A stretch of DNA of 64,000 nt from positions 100,597 to 164,596 of the forward strand of contig JAFUOV010000003.1 in NCBI GenBank assembly GCA_017481745.1. Reading direction: 5' to 3'. This document shows positions 8,178 through 18,094 of this stretch, one piece after another (within the stretch, counting starts at the first letter, position 1; each line of letters opens with the position of its first letter). The translations under genes and the position numbers were made by a program. Below the pieces are notes generated by a model, which saw only the letters and a list, made by a program, of their open reading frames with translations, had not been told where the DNA came from and made no database searches. This DNA comes from Bacteroidaceae bacterium. GTDB lineage: Bacteria; Bacteroidota; Bacteroidia; Bacteroidales; Barnesiellaceae_A.

Positions 8178-9997
8178 AACAACGCAGAGCGATAGAATTA
8201 TTGGCTCCCGCCAAGAATGTCGAGACCGGTATTGAGGCTATCCTGCACGGAGCCGATGCTGTGTATATAGGTGCTCCTCGCTATGGTGCGCGTGCCGCTG
8301 CGGGCTGTACCGTTGCCGACATCGAGCAGTTGTGTCGATTTGCCCACACTTATAATGCGCGCGTATATGTGGCACTCAATACCATTCTGTACAAAGAGGA
8401 GTTGCAAGATGCTCGTCGCATCATATACGAGTTGTATCATGCCGGAGTCGATGCTCTCATCGTGCAGGACATGGCGCTACTCGATATGGAATTGCCTCCT
8501 ATTGCCCTACATGCCAGCACGCAATGCGACAATCGCACCCCCGAGAAAGTAAAGTTCCTTGCCGAGGCAGGCTTTTCGCAAGTTGTATTGGCACGCGAGC
8601 TATCCTTGCAGCAGATAAGTAACATATCGGCTGCCACCGACGTTCCATTAGAAGTGTTTGTGCATGGAGCATTGTGCGTGAGCTATAGCGGACAATGCTA
8701 TATGAGTGCCGCGCTGAACGGTCGCAGCGCCAATCGTGGCGAGTGTGCGCAATGCTGTCGCCTACCCTATACGCTCATCGACGGCAATGGCAGAAAAATA
8801 GCTGTCGACAAGCACCTACTATCTCTCAAAGATCTCAACCAAAGCAATAGAATTGAGGAGTTGCTGGATGCCGGCGCCTCTTCGTTCAAGATAGAAGGTC
8901 GCTTGAAAGATGTTACCTACGTCAAGAACATAACAGCCTACTATCGTCAAGAGATAGACAAGATATTGGCTCGCCGCAGCAACGAGTTTTACCGCGCATC
9001 CGACGGCGTTTCCACAATATCTTTCACACCCAATCCATACAAAAGTTTCAATCGCGGATTTACACACTACTTTCTCGATGGGCGCAGCCCCGAAGCCATC
9101 ATTCAACCCGATACACCCAAGTCTATCGGCGAGCCGGTGGGAACAATCAAGCGTATTATCGACAACCGCTCTTTTGTAGTAAAAAGCAACGTCGAGCTAC
9201 ACAACGGCGACGGCTTATGCTACTTCGACAACCAAGGCACATTCCAAGGTTTCCGCCTCAACCGCGTAGAAGGCAATACACTACACGTAGCATCGGCACA
9301 GAAATTTATGGTAGGTGCCAAGCTATATCGCAACAGCGACAACAACTTCGACACCGCTCTACAACGCCCCACAGCACAGCGACACATCGAGGTAGAGATA
9401 ACACTTGCCGAACAGCCCTCGGGATATACCATTACCATAACCGACGGCAAGACTACCACGACACACCGTTGCGATGCCGAGAAAGCCTTGAGCCGCACAC
9501 CGCAAGCCGACCGTCAACGACAAGAGCTTGCCAAACTTGGCAACACACCCTACCGAGCCACACAAGTACACATAGAACTTTCAAAAGACTATTTCATACC
9601 GCCATCGCAGTTGTCGACATGGCGCAGAGAGGCAATCGAATGGTTCGACCGAGCACGTCGTATAGCATACCGCAGCGACCGGCGTAAACAAGTTTCGACA
9701 CAACCCACCTGGGGGGCAACAACCGTCGACTACCACGCCAACATCGCCAACCCCATAGCCAACGACTTCTATCGCCACCACGGTGTAACGACAACATCTC
9801 CGGCATTTGAATTGTCATTGGTAAAAGATGCCGAACTGATGCGCACACGTCATTGCATACGCCATCACCTCGGTGCTTGCCTGCGCACACCTCAAGGCAA
9901 AAATCTCACAGCACCACTCACGCTGCAACAAGACAACATATCACTCGCACTACACTTCGATTGCGCACGCTGCGAAATGGTGATTAAGAAAGCATAA
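8174..9997 (+). CDS. U32 family protein, RlhA-like (23S rRNA hydroxylation) with DUF3656-like C-terminus
   Basis: 607 residues from ATG 8174, which overlaps the metA stop. Residues 1-300 are a U32 domain (ELLAPAKNVETG at the N-terminus, later SYSGQCYMSAALNGRSANRGECAQCCRLPY with a cluster of Cys residues suited to an Fe-S cluster, and the signature FKIEGRLKDVTYVKNITAYYRQ). The second half fits the extra domain of the long family members. By length and layout it is nearer E. coli RlhA (about 650 aa; 5-hydroxycytidine at C2501 of 23S rRNA) than to the shorter tRNA hydroxylase TrhP. Usually annotated as peptidase U32; proteolytic activity is doubtful. Confidence 0.85.
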   Translation: MKQRRAIELLAPAKNVETGIEAILHGADAVYIGAPRYGARAAAGCTVADIEQLCRFAHTYNARVYVALNTILYKEELQDARRIIYELYHAGVDALIVQDMALLDMELPPIALHASTQCDNRTPEKVKFLAEAGFSQVVLARELSLQQISNISAATDVPLEVFVHGALCVSYSGQCYMSAALNGRSANRGECAQCCRLPYTLIDGNGRKIAVDKHLLSLKDLNQSNRIEELLDAGASSFKIEGRLKDVTYVKNITAYYRQEIDKILARRSNEFYRASDGVSTISFTPNPYKSFNRGFTHYFLDGRSPEAIIQPDTPKSIGEPVGTIKRIIDNRSFVVKSNVELHNGDGLCYFDNQGTFQGFRLNRVEGNTLHVASAQKFMVGAKLYRNSDNNFDTALQRPTAQRHIEVEITLAEQPSGYTITITDGKTTTTHRCDAEKALSRTPQADRQRQELAKLGNTPYRATQVHIELSKDYFIPPSQLSTWRREAIEWFDRARRIAYRSDRRKQVSTQPTWGATTVDYHANIANPIANDFYRHHGVTTTSPAFELSLVKDAELMRTRHCIRHHLGACLRTPQGKNLTAPLTLQQDNISLALHFDCARCEMVIKKA

Positions 9998-10001
9998 AAA
10001 A

Positions 10002-10046
10002 CAAGAGGTTGTCCGGAAGAAATACCTGCGACAACCTCTTGCGTTT
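10002..10046. terminator. bidirectional terminator between rlhA-like gene and ispG
   Basis: A perfect 12-bp stem (10002-10013 with 10030-10041), 16-base loop, then CGTTTTC on the plus side and an A-run (10 As/Ts nearby) for the opposite strand. It sits exactly between two convergent genes. Confidence 0.8.
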
Positions 10047-10064
10047 TCAATATCATTATCAGAA

Positions 10065-11873
10065 TTATGCCTCGTGCCAATCGCCGTTGGCTTTGATAAG
10101 GTTGATAAGATGTTCAACCGCCTCATCCTCCGGAATGTTACGCTCAATACAGCTTTTACCTTTATATAGCGCTATGCGACGAGGTCCGCAACCCACATAG
10201 CCATAGTCGGCATCTGCCATTTCGCCGGGTCCATTCACTATACAACCCATGATGCCTATCTTCAACTCCTTCAGATGCGATGTAGCACTCTTCACACGAG
10301 CAATGGTTTGTTGCAGATTGAACAAGGTGCGACCACAACTCGGGCACGATATATACTCGGTTTTGCTGGTGCGTAGACGAGCCGCTTGCAGTATTGCAAA
10401 GGCATAATCGACACACTCTCCGGCGCCTACCGAGCCACGATTTTCAAGCCACACACCTTGCGCATAGCCATCCAACATCAATGCACCCAAATCGGCACCC
10501 GACTTCACCTGCAAGTCCTCGGCAGAGTTTTCATTATAGGCAGCCTTTACCACCACAGGAGCCATACAACCGGCATTTTGTAAACGATGAATAGCTGCCT
10601 GCACGTCGCCTACGGGGTTGACATGACAAGAGGTGAGCACCAATATTATATTGTTGTGGTTGGCGATACGTTGTATAAAAGCATCGGTAACCTCGTTGCA
10701 TGACAATGCGATAAAACGAATTTCGGCTTCCGACTGCAACATTTCATCGACCTGCGCGCTGCTATACAACGGATACACATCCTTGGCAGGAGTATATACC
10801 GAGGCATCGACAATCGTAGGCACAAGCGGTTGTTGCGGCACAACAGCTCCTGCATATATATAATCGGGCTTGAGTTTTCCACATGCACTGCCAATAACCA
10901 CCGGCACTTGGTTGTCGCCCATATTCATGCAACGAGCAGTAGAACGACGAGTCGGCTGCACAAAGTCAAAATCCTCGGGGCAACAACCCTCGATAGGAGC
11001 ATGATTGGCTCGCGCTGTTATATAATCGACAAGTTTGTACGCTACGGGCACTTCGTTTTTGGGGTCTTCACTGAGTGAAACTCGGATAGTATCGCCTATA
11101 CCTTGTGCCAGCAGTGTTCCTATACCCACTGCCGACTTGATACGACCATCCTCACTATCGCCCGCCTCGGTAACACCCAAATGCAAGGGATAGTGCATAT
11201 CCTCGGCATCCATAGCAACCACCAATCGGCGCACAGTTTCTACCATCACAACGGTATTGGATGCCTTGATAGAGATAACAATATCGTTGAAGTTCTCATC
11301 ACGACACACACGCAGAAATTCGAGGCACGACTCCACCATGCCCTGCGGCGTATCGCCATAACGACTCATGATGCGGTCGGACAACGAGCCATGATTTACA
11401 CCTATACGTATGGCGGTTTTGTGCTCCTTGCAAATATTGATAAAGGGCACCAATCGCTCACGAATACGTTGCAACTCAACGGCATACTCCTCATCGGTAT
11501 AGTTGTATTGCTCGAAGGTCTTGATGCGGTCTACAAAGTTTCCCGGATTGATACGCACCTTCTCTACATTGACAGCTGCCACCTCGGCAGCATGCGGATT
11601 GAAATGTATATCGGCAACCAATGGAGTGGCATATCCTCGCGCACTCAATTGTTGGCGTATATTTGCCAAGTTTTCTGCCTCACGCACACCTTGCGCCGTC
11701 AGTCGCACATAGTGAGCACCAGCCTCTATTATCTCGATACACTGTTCGACACTCGATACTGCATCGAGTGTCGAGGTATTGGTCATTGATTGTATGCGAA
11801 TAGGATTTTCGGCACCCATAGGGGTATTGCCAATATTCACCTCGATGGTCTTACGACGATGATAGTTGTACAT
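10065..11873 (-). CDS. ispG: (E)-4-hydroxy-3-methylbut-2-enyl-diphosphate synthase, long Bacteroidetes form
   Basis: 602 residues. Reductive opening of MEcPP to HMBPP in the MEP isoprenoid pathway, using a 4Fe-4S cluster. The TIM-barrel domain is at the N-terminus (RIQSMTNTSTLDAVSS; RINPGNFVD; RIGVNHGSLSDR), and the C-terminal cluster domain has SCPSCGRTLFNLQ and IMGCIVNGPGEMADADYGYVG with its three Cys ligands. The roughly 200-residue insert between the two (about 280-480) is normal for Bacteroidetes, Chlamydiae and plants. It is the last gene of a minus-strand trio after purE. Confidence 0.96.
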   Translation of the reverse strand: MYNYHRRKTIEVNIGNTPMGAENPIRIQSMTNTSTLDAVSSVEQCIEIIEAGAHYVRLTAQGVREAENLANIRQQLSARGYATPLVADIHFNPHAAEVAAVNVEKVRINPGNFVDRIKTFEQYNYTDEEYAVELQRIRERLVPFINICKEHKTAIRIGVNHGSLSDRIMSRYGDTPQGMVESCLEFLRVCRDENFNDIVISIKASNTVVMVETVRRLVVAMDAEDMHYPLHLGVTEAGDSEDGRIKSAVGIGTLLAQGIGDTIRVSLSEDPKNEVPVAYKLVDYITARANHAPIEGCCPEDFDFVQPTRRSTARCMNMGDNQVPVVIGSACGKLKPDYIYAGAVVPQQPLVPTIVDASVYTPAKDVYPLYSSAQVDEMLQSEAEIRFIALSCNEVTDAFIQRIANHNNIILVLTSCHVNPVGDVQAAIHRLQNAGCMAPVVVKAAYNENSAEDLQVKSGADLGALMLDGYAQGVWLENRGSVGAGECVDYAFAILQAARLRTSKTEYISCPSCGRTLFNLQQTIARVKSATSHLKELKIGIMGCIVNGPGEMADADYGYVGCGPRRIALYKGKSCIERNIPEDEAVEHLINLIKANGDWHEA

Positions 11874-11945
11874 AACGCCTTATTCTTTGATATGTTACAC
11901 CAACTCTTCTATCGAGCCTTGTTTACTCAATAAAGATACAAAACC

Positions 11946-12452
11946 TTAGTTGGTCTTATACTCATACTTGATTTGAGCCAACTCCTCATTGGCCTTGGCA
12001 ATCTTCTTGGCAAGCCCCTCTTTATACTCTACCACCAATTTGGCAATACGCTCGTCGCTCGAGGCAAGTATTTGTGTAGCCAAGATAGCGGCATTCAAGC
12101 CGGCATTGATACCCACCGTTGCCACAGGAATACCCGGAGGCATCTGCACAATAGCAAGCAAGGCATCCATACCCTCGAGAGTAGATTTAATGGGCACACC
12201 AATAACAGGCAGCGGAGTCATTGCAGCAATAACACCGGGCAAATGCGCTGCCATACCGGCTGCAGCAATAATAACCTTGATACCACGAGCCTGAGCACCA
12301 CGAGCAAACTCCTCTACTTGAGCCGGAGTGCGGTGAGCCGAAAGGGCGTTTATCTCGAAGGGAATCTCAAAATCGTTAAGCAACTGCGCTGCTTTTTCCA
12401 TAACGGGCATATCAGAAGTACTGCCCATGATAATACTTACAATAGGTTGCAT
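11946..12452 (-). CDS. purE: N5-carboxyaminoimidazole ribonucleotide mutase
   Basis: 168 residues, the usual class I PurE length. Moves the carboxyl group of N5-CAIR to give CAIR in purine synthesis. The phosphate and substrate motif [15 protein letters not shown] is at the N-terminus, followed by SAHRTPAQV and the Gly/Ala-rich [25 protein letters not shown]. It starts 13 bases after the PAP2-like gene and is followed by ispG after 72 bases. Confidence 0.96.
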   Translation of the reverse strand: MQPIVSIIMGSTSDMPVMEKAAQLLNDFEIPFEINALSAHRTPAQVEEFARGAQARGIKVIIAAAGMAAHLPGVIAAMTPLPVIGVPIKSTLEGMDALLAIVQMPPGIPVATVGINAGLNAAILATQILASSDERIAKLVVEYKEGLAKKIAKANEELAQIKYEYKTN

Positions 12453-12465
12453 GAATATCTATTTT

Positions 12466-13101
12466 TTACTGTACAAGTTGCAATGTAACGGCAAGGAAGC
12501 ATGCCACGAAAACCCAGAAAAATCCGTTGATAAAACCGCAGCACACTTGTCCGATGGTGTGGCGCTTGAGTATGATACGCGAAGTTCCCAACGCTCCCGA
12601 GCCAAGCAGAGCTATGACTTGCAACAAAGGAATATACTCGGTATACATGATATATTGCAAGAAACTCATTACAAATATAAGCCCTGTAAAACCACCCATC
12701 GCCGTCATGTGCACACTTATTTTCCACCAGCGATTTACTATCAGGTCGACGATAATAGCGATGAGACCGCCAATAAAAAATCCCAATTGCACACCACGCA
12801 GATTGACCCACCACAAGAAGGCAGCACCCATAATATAGCTAAAAAAGAAGATAATATAGGGCAACGTGCGCTCCTCACGATTGACAAGACCTACACTCGT
12901 AATGCGACGAGTTTTATACAAAAGCAACACGCCCAATCCCGGTATGGCAATGGTAAACAATACAATCATAAGCAATATGTTGATTGTGTAGCCCACACCC
13001 AGCATGCGCATATAAGAGAAATAGAGCGACAAGAAGATACCTGCCACCGGTATGATGAAGGGGTGGAATATTGTCGAACATATACGGGCAAAAAGTTTCA
13101 T
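12466..13101 (-). CDS. PAP2-like integral membrane protein
   Basis: 211 residues with about six hydrophobic helices. The C-terminal signature SRIILKRHTIGQVCCG near residue 180 matches the third PAP2 (lipid phosphatase) motif with its catalytic His. The central motif is degenerate: ISVHMTAMGG replaces the usual PSGH, although a His remains, and an Arg near VNREERTLPY could serve the first motif. It may be a lipid phosphate phosphatase, for example for C55-PP, or a related non-catalytic protein. Its promoter appears to drive purE and ispG as well. Confidence 0.75.
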   Translation of the reverse strand: MKLFARICSTIFHPFIIPVAGIFLSLYFSYMRMLGVGYTINILLMIVLFTIAIPGLGVLLLYKTRRITSVGLVNREERTLPYIIFFFSYIMGAAFLWWVNLRGVQLGFFIGGLIAIIVDLIVNRWWKISVHMTAMGGFTGLIFVMSFLQYIMYTEYIPLLQVIALLGSGALGTSRIILKRHTIGQVCCGFINGFFWVFVACFLAVTLQLVQ

Positions 13102-13194
13102 ATCTTTGAGTATAAGTTAATAATAAACATACGGCGGTAAAAAAACACAGCATCGACAGCATAGATACAAACAGATGCCAACCGCCCATATTCT

Positions 13195-13203
13195 GCAAAA
13201 ATA
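13195..13203 (-). promoter_or_regulatory. -7 box for the PAP2-like / purE / ispG transcript
   Basis: Read on the minus strand the bases are TATTTTTGC, a full TAnnTTTGC match, about 95 bases before the ATG at 13101 and within the 284-base divergent gap. Confidence 0.6.
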
Positions 13204-13356
13204 CACATTTTATTGCTAATGTCTATAAAAAACACCATTTTTTCAATCATCATTTTCCTGCATTTTATTCTAAAAGTCCCATTATCACCGATATTTTACA
13301 CCACATGCACATAGCATCTTTTCTAAAATTTAACTATATATGTTGTTTTATTGTGC

Positions 13357-13365
13357 TATCTTTGC
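13357..13365 (+). promoter_or_regulatory. -7 box for the ABC exporter gene
   Basis: TATCTTTGC, a full match to the Bacteroides -7 consensus, lies 20 bases before the ATG at 13386, so the leader would be very short. Confidence 0.6.
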
Positions 13366-13385
13366 AGCTGAAATAACAGACGATT

Positions 13386-15215
13386 ATGAAGGATATTTTT
13401 ATATTAATACGCCGCTTTGTTCCGCCATACAAGAACTATCTTTTTCTGAACATATTTTTCAACATACTATCATCAGCTCTCACACTCTTCTCGTTTGCGC
13501 TGATAATACCCATCCTCGAGATGCTGTTTAAGATAGGAGGTGAAAAGACATACACCTATATGGAGTGGGGCTCGGGCGACATACAAGATGTCGCCATCAA
13601 CAACTTTTACTATTTCATGTCGAACATAATAGAGCAATACGGAGCTTCTACCTCACTGCTCATATTGGGTATATTTCTCTCTATCGCAACAGCGATGAAG
13701 ACTGGCAGCGCCTACTTCAGCTCATTTTTCCTCATCCCCTTGCGAGCCGGCGTGGTGCGCGATATACGCAACTTTGTTTACGACAAGGTCATATCGCTCC
13801 CCATGGGATTTTTTACATCGGAGCGCAAAGGCGACATCATGGCTCGTATGACAGGCGATACTGCCGAGGTTGAGAACTCAATCCTCACATCGCTCGAGAT
13901 GCTCTTTAAAAATCCTATCATGATATTGGTATGCTTGGTAATGATGTTTACAATCAGTTGGCAACTTACCTTGTTCATATTGGTACTGCTACCCCTCACC
14001 GGTGCATTGATGGGTTTTGTAGGTCGTAAGTTGAAACAAAATTCACGCGACTTGCAGAGATGCTCGGGAATGATGTCGTCGACACTCGAAGAGACTTTGG
14101 GCGGTATGCGCATCATCAAGGCATTCAATGCCGAGCAGAAACAATCGAAACGATTTTCATACATCAACAACCAGCTATACAAATTCGGTACACAACTATC
14201 ACGTCGTCAAGCACTTGCCCACCCCATGAGCGAGTTTCTGGGAACGACAGCCATTGCCATTGTATTGTGGTTTGGTGGCAGCCTCATCTTGTCAGGCAAC
14301 AGCCATATTGATGCTGCCCAATTTATATACTTCCTCATTGTCTTTTACAGCATTATCAATCCTGCCAAAGACTTGTCGAAAGGCATGTATACCATACAAC
14401 GAGGCTTGGCAGCGATGGAGCGTGTAGACAAGTTGCTCTCTACCCCCAACGACATCAAAGACCCCGAAAAACCCGTAGAGCTTACCGACCTGAAACAGGG
14501 TATCGAGTATCGCAACGTTTCATTCAAATACAAGAGCGACTATGTCATCAAGAACGTTTCACTCAACATAAAACGTGGCGACACCGTAGCACTCGTTGGA
14601 CAATCGGGCTCGGGCAAGACCACGATGGCCGACTTGCTACCACGCTTCTACGATGTCAACGAGGGAGGTATCTACATCGACGGTATCAACATCAAAGACC
14701 TCAAGGTGCACGACCTGCGCGAGCTGATGGGCAACGTAAACCAAGAGGCAATACTCTTCAACGACTCATTCTACAACAACATAACATTTGGTGTAAACAA
14801 TGCCACCAAGGAGCAAGTAATTGCTGCGGCACGCATAGCCAATGCTCACGACTTTATCATGGAGACCGAGAACGGCTACGACACCAACATCGGCGACCGC
14901 GGTTGCCGATTGTCGGGCGGACAACGTCAGCGCATCAGTATAGCACGCGCTATCTTGAAAAATCCGCCAATACTCATTCTTGACGAGGCAACATCGGCGC
15001 TCGACACCGAGTCGGAACGTCTTGTACAAGAGGCTCTCGAAAACCTCATGAAGAACCGCACGACATTGGTTGTTGCCCACCGCTTGTCTACGATCAAGGA
15101 TGCCGATCTCATCTGCGTGATGCGCGATGGCGAAATTGTAGAACGAGGCAAACACGACGAGTTGATAGCCATGAATGGTTATTACAAACACCTCGTCGAT
15201 ATACAGAAATTTTAA
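13386..15215 (+). CDS. ABC exporter, fused membrane and ATPase domains (MsbA-like)
   Basis: 609 residues, a half-transporter. Residues 1-330 hold six transmembrane helices of the type I exporter fold. The nucleotide-binding domain has Walker A GQSGSGKTT near 405, the Q-loop (NVNQEAILFND), the signature LSGGQRQR, Walker B ILILDEATSALD and the switch His in VAHRLSTI. It resembles MsbA/lipid flippases most, but substrate cannot be read from sequence. It appears to be transcribed alone. Confidence 0.9.
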   Translation: MKDIFILIRRFVPPYKNYLFLNIFFNILSSALTLFSFALIIPILEMLFKIGGEKTYTYMEWGSGDIQDVAINNFYYFMSNIIEQYGASTSLLILGIFLSIATAMKTGSAYFSSFFLIPLRAGVVRDIRNFVYDKVISLPMGFFTSERKGDIMARMTGDTAEVENSILTSLEMLFKNPIMILVCLVMMFTISWQLTLFILVLLPLTGALMGFVGRKLKQNSRDLQRCSGMMSSTLEETLGGMRIIKAFNAEQKQSKRFSYINNQLYKFGTQLSRRQALAHPMSEFLGTTAIAIVLWFGGSLILSGNSHIDAAQFIYFLIVFYSIINPAKDLSKGMYTIQRGLAAMERVDKLLSTPNDIKDPEKPVELTDLKQGIEYRNVSFKYKSDYVIKNVSLNIKRGDTVALVGQSGSGKTTMADLLPRFYDVNEGGIYIDGINIKDLKVHDLRELMGNVNQEAILFNDSFYNNITFGVNNATKEQVIAAARIANAHDFIMETENGYDTNIGDRGCRLSGGQRQRISIARAILKNPPILILDEATSALDTESERLVQEALENLMKNRTTLVVAHRLSTIKDADLICVMRDGEIVERGKHDELIAMNGYYKHLVDIQKF

Positions 15216-15319
15216 AGCGACCCTTCATCACACCATAGCCCGACGTAAAAAAGTGCACACGTCGATGAACTTTCTTTCGCCTCAATGGTTATAAGATTGT
15301 GTGTTATGTGTGTGTGATG

Positions 15320-15366
15320 ACGGGAGACAAGGCTCCAAGAGCTGCGTTCTCCCGTTTTTGATTTTT
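15320..15366 (+). terminator. terminator between the ABC exporter and mntP
   Basis: An 8-bp perfect stem (15320-15327 with 15348-15355) with a further short internal stem (GGCTCC/AGAGCT region), followed by TTTTTGATTTTT. It sits 26 bases before mntP, so it could also act as an attenuator. Confidence 0.7.
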
Positions 15367-15391
15367 ATATAAACACTTAGCAAACAACACA

Positions 15392-15952
15392 ATGACACTC
15401 TTCTCGCTTATTATTCTCGCCATAGGATTGAGCATGGATAGTTTTGCGGTATCACTCACAAGCGGTGCGTTAATGAAGCCATTCCACACCAAACGCGCCT
15501 GCAAGTTTGCATTCATCATGGCAGCCTTTCAAGCCCTCATGCCCGTTCTCGGATGGTTGCTTGGTGTAGGTTTTCGCAACTATATCACAGCATTCGACCA
15601 TTGGATTGCATTGGGCTTGTTGACCTATTTGGGCGGCAGAATGATATACGAGGCTTTGCAAAAAGAAGAAGAGCAACAATTTGACCCCTGCTGCACACGC
15701 ACAGCCATGAGCTTGGGGCTTGCCACCAGCATCGACGCTATGGCAGTGGGCATATCGCTATCGTTCCTCAATGTCGACCTGCTGCAATCGGCTGTCGTAA
15801 TAGGCATTACCACTTTTATATTTTCGATGGCAGGCATATATATTGGCAAGAAAATAGGCACTTATATGAAAAAAGGCGCCGGCATCGTAGGTGGTGTAAT
15901 ACTCATCCTTATAGGGTTAAAAATCTGCATTGAGCACCTATTTTTAGGCTGA
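15392..15952 (+). CDS. mntP: putative manganese efflux pump MntP
   Basis: 186 residues, six hydrophobic helices arranged as two repeats, each with the family's metal-site motif: LSMDSFAVSLTSG near residue 13 and ATSIDAMAVGIS near 110. Exports Mn(II) across the inner membrane. In many bacteria a yybP-ykoY Mn riboswitch precedes mntP; I see only a terminator hairpin here. Length and motifs are standard. Confidence 0.92.
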   Translation: MTLFSLIILAIGLSMDSFAVSLTSGALMKPFHTKRACKFAFIMAAFQALMPVLGWLLGVGFRNYITAFDHWIALGLLTYLGGRMIYEALQKEEEQQFDPCCTRTAMSLGLATSIDAMAVGISLSFLNVDLLQSAVVIGITTFIFSMAGIYIGKKIGTYMKKGAGIVGGVILILIGLKICIEHLFLG

Positions 15953-16024
15953 CACACACGATACGCCATCGACCTATAAAAAGAAGATGCGCCGGGCTTT
16001 TGCAACTTTCTGCACCTTATCGCC

Positions 16025-16054
16025 TTGTTTTTAATTTTTATTGCGTATTTTTGC
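16025..16054 (+). promoter_or_regulatory. promoter of speA
   Basis: TTG at 16025-16027 and TATTTTTGC at 16046-16054, 18 bases apart, fit the Bacteroides -33/-7 layout. The ATG follows at 16109. Confidence 0.65.
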
Positions 16055-16108
16055 ATGATTTATGTATAAAAATAAGATTTACTAACCATAAATAGGCTTT
16101 TTGACGAA

Positions 16109-18004
16109 ATGAGAAGATGGCGTATAGATGACTCTGCCGAGCTCTACAACATTCATGGTTGGGGCTTGAAGTATTTTTCTATCAACGATAAAGGTCATGT
16201 ACAAGTTACGCCTCGCGAAGGTCATGCTTCGGTTGACTTGCGCGAGTTGATGGACGAGCTACAACTTCGTGATGTAACAGCTCCTGTGCTTGTTCGTTTC
16301 CCCGATATTCTTGACAATCGTATCGAGAAGATATCAAACTGCTTCAGACAAGCTGCCGAGGAGTATGGCTACAACGCGCAGAACTTTATCATTTATCCTA
16401 TCAAAGTCAACCAAATGCGACCGGTTGTCGAGGAGATTGTAAGCCACGGTAAGAAGTTCAACATAGGTCTTGAGGCAGGTTCAAAGCCCGAGTTGCATGC
16501 AGTGTTGGCTATCAACACCGACAAAAACTCGCTCATCATCTGCAACGGCTACAAAGACGAGGCTTATATCGAATTGGCACTGTTAGCCCAGAAGATGGGT
16601 CGTCGCATCTTCCTCGTTGTCGAGAAACTCAACGAGCTGAAGAATATTGCCGAAATAGCCAAACGATTTAAGGTACAACCCAACATCGGTATCCGCATCA
16701 AACTCGCAAGCGCCGGTAGCGGCAAGTGGGAAGAATCGGGTGGCGACGGTAGTAAGTTTGGTCTTAACTCGAGCGAATTGCTCGAGGCACTCGACTTCTT
16801 GCGTTCACGCAAGATGACCGATTGCTTGCGCTTTATACACTTCCACATCGGTAGCCAAATCACCAAGATACGTCGCATCAAAAATGCATTGCGCGAGGCA
16901 TCGCAGTTCTACGTACAACTGCAACGCATGGGCTTCAACATCGAGTTTGTCGATATAGGTGGCGGTCTTGGTGTCGACTACGACGGCACACGCTCATCGT
17001 CGAGCGAGAGCAGCATGAACTACTCTATACAAGAGTATGTCAATGACTCGGTGTCGACACTTGTCGATGTTTGCAACAAAAACAATCTGCCACAGCCCAA
17101 CATCATTACCGAGAGCGGTCGTTCACTCACCGCTCACCACTCGGTACTTATCTTCGAGGCTCTTGAGACGACATCGCTCCCCATCTGGGACGACAAGGAG
17201 GAGCTCGACGAGAATGCACATGAGTTGGCTCGTGAGCTATACAATATATGGGATAACATGAACTCTCCGCGCCTGCTTGAGAGCTGGCACGATGCCCTGC
17301 AAATTCGTGAGGAGGCACTCGACCTCTTCAGCCTCGGACTGCTCGATTTGAATACTCGCGCACAGATCGAGAAGTTGTTCTGGTCGATTGCACGCGAAGT
17401 AAATCAGATGGCATTGGATATGAAACATGCTCCCGAGGAGTTGCGCAAGATACAACGCATGTTGCCCGACAAATACTTCTGTAACTTCTCTCTGTTCCAA
17501 TCGTTACCCGACTCTTGGGCGATAGACCAAGTATTCCCCATCATGCCCATAGGTCGCCTCGACGAGCGCCCCGATCGCACTGCAACACTGCAAGACATCA
17601 CCTGCGACTCGGACGGCAAGATTGCCAATTTCATATCGAGCAATGGCGCCTCGGCATCGCTGCCGGTACACTGCGTAGGCAAAGAGCCCTACTATATAGG
17701 TGTATTTTTGGTGGGTGCTTATCAAGAGATTTTGGGCGATATGCACAACCTCTTTGGCGACACCAATGCAGTACACATCAGCGTTTACAAAGACCGCTAC
17801 GAGATAGACCAAATCATTGATGGAGAAACCGTTGCCGAGGTACTCGACTACGTGCAATTCTCTCCCAAGAAACTTGTGCGCAGCGTAGAGACTTGGGCTA
17901 CCGCCTCTATGAAAGCCGGTATCATTACAGCCGAGGAGGGACGCGAATTTCTCTCTAACTATCGCTCGGGACTTTACGGCTACACCTACCTCGAACGCGA
18001 TTAA
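16109..18004 (+). CDS. speA: biosynthetic arginine decarboxylase
   Basis: 631 residues, the normal SpeA length. PLP enzyme that converts arginine to agmatine, the first step toward putrescine and spermidine. The PLP lysine is Lys99 in IIYPIKVNQMR. The glycine loop VDIGGGLGVDYDGT near residue 285 and the substrate HIGSQITKIRR segment are intact, as is the C-terminal region with the catalytic Cys/Asp area CDSDGKI. Monocistronic: own promoter before and terminator after. Confidence 0.96.
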   Translation: MRRWRIDDSAELYNIHGWGLKYFSINDKGHVQVTPREGHASVDLRELMDELQLRDVTAPVLVRFPDILDNRIEKISNCFRQAAEEYGYNAQNFIIYPIKVNQMRPVVEEIVSHGKKFNIGLEAGSKPELHAVLAINTDKNSLIICNGYKDEAYIELALLAQKMGRRIFLVVEKLNELKNIAEIAKRFKVQPNIGIRIKLASAGSGKWEESGGDGSKFGLNSSELLEALDFLRSRKMTDCLRFIHFHIGSQITKIRRIKNALREASQFYVQLQRMGFNIEFVDIGGGLGVDYDGTRSSSSESSMNYSIQEYVNDSVSTLVDVCNKNNLPQPNIITESGRSLTAHHSVLIFEALETTSLPIWDDKEELDENAHELARELYNIWDNMNSPRLLESWHDALQIREEALDLFSLGLLDLNTRAQIEKLFWSIAREVNQMALDMKHAPEELRKIQRMLPDKYFCNFSLFQSLPDSWAIDQVFPIMPIGRLDERPDRTATLQDITCDSDGKIANFISSNGASASLPVHCVGKEPYYIGVFLVGAYQEILGDMHNLFGDTNAVHISVYKDRYEIDQIIDGETVAEVLDYVQFSPKKLVRSVETWATASMKAGIITAEEGREFLSNYRSGLYGYTYLERD

Positions 18005-18020
18005 AAGAACAAAACATAGC

Positions 18021-18067
18021 AAGTTAGTCCCTCTGTCGATAAGTGACCGTAGGACTAACTTCTTTTA
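18021..18067 (+). terminator. terminator after speA
   Basis: Perfect 10-bp stem, 18021-18030 with 18052-18061, 21-base loop, then CTTTTAT. Confidence 0.75.
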
Positions 18068-18094
18068 TACACTCAACCCCAACAGACTACAATC

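Noticed and set aside
11103..11789. Plus-strand open frame of 228 codons inside ispG
   Set aside because: Antisense to conserved IspG motifs; His/Thr-rich translation without domain.
12914..13198. 94-codon hydrophobic minus-strand frame at the start of the PAP2-like gene
   Set aside because: Overlaps the PAP2-like gene in another frame and loses hydrophobic character downstream; explained as a shadow.
15216..15391. Possible Mn riboswitch (yybP-ykoY) before mntP
   Set aside because: The conserved riboswitch segments are not visible; the hairpin at 15320-15355 with its T-run is better explained as a terminator.
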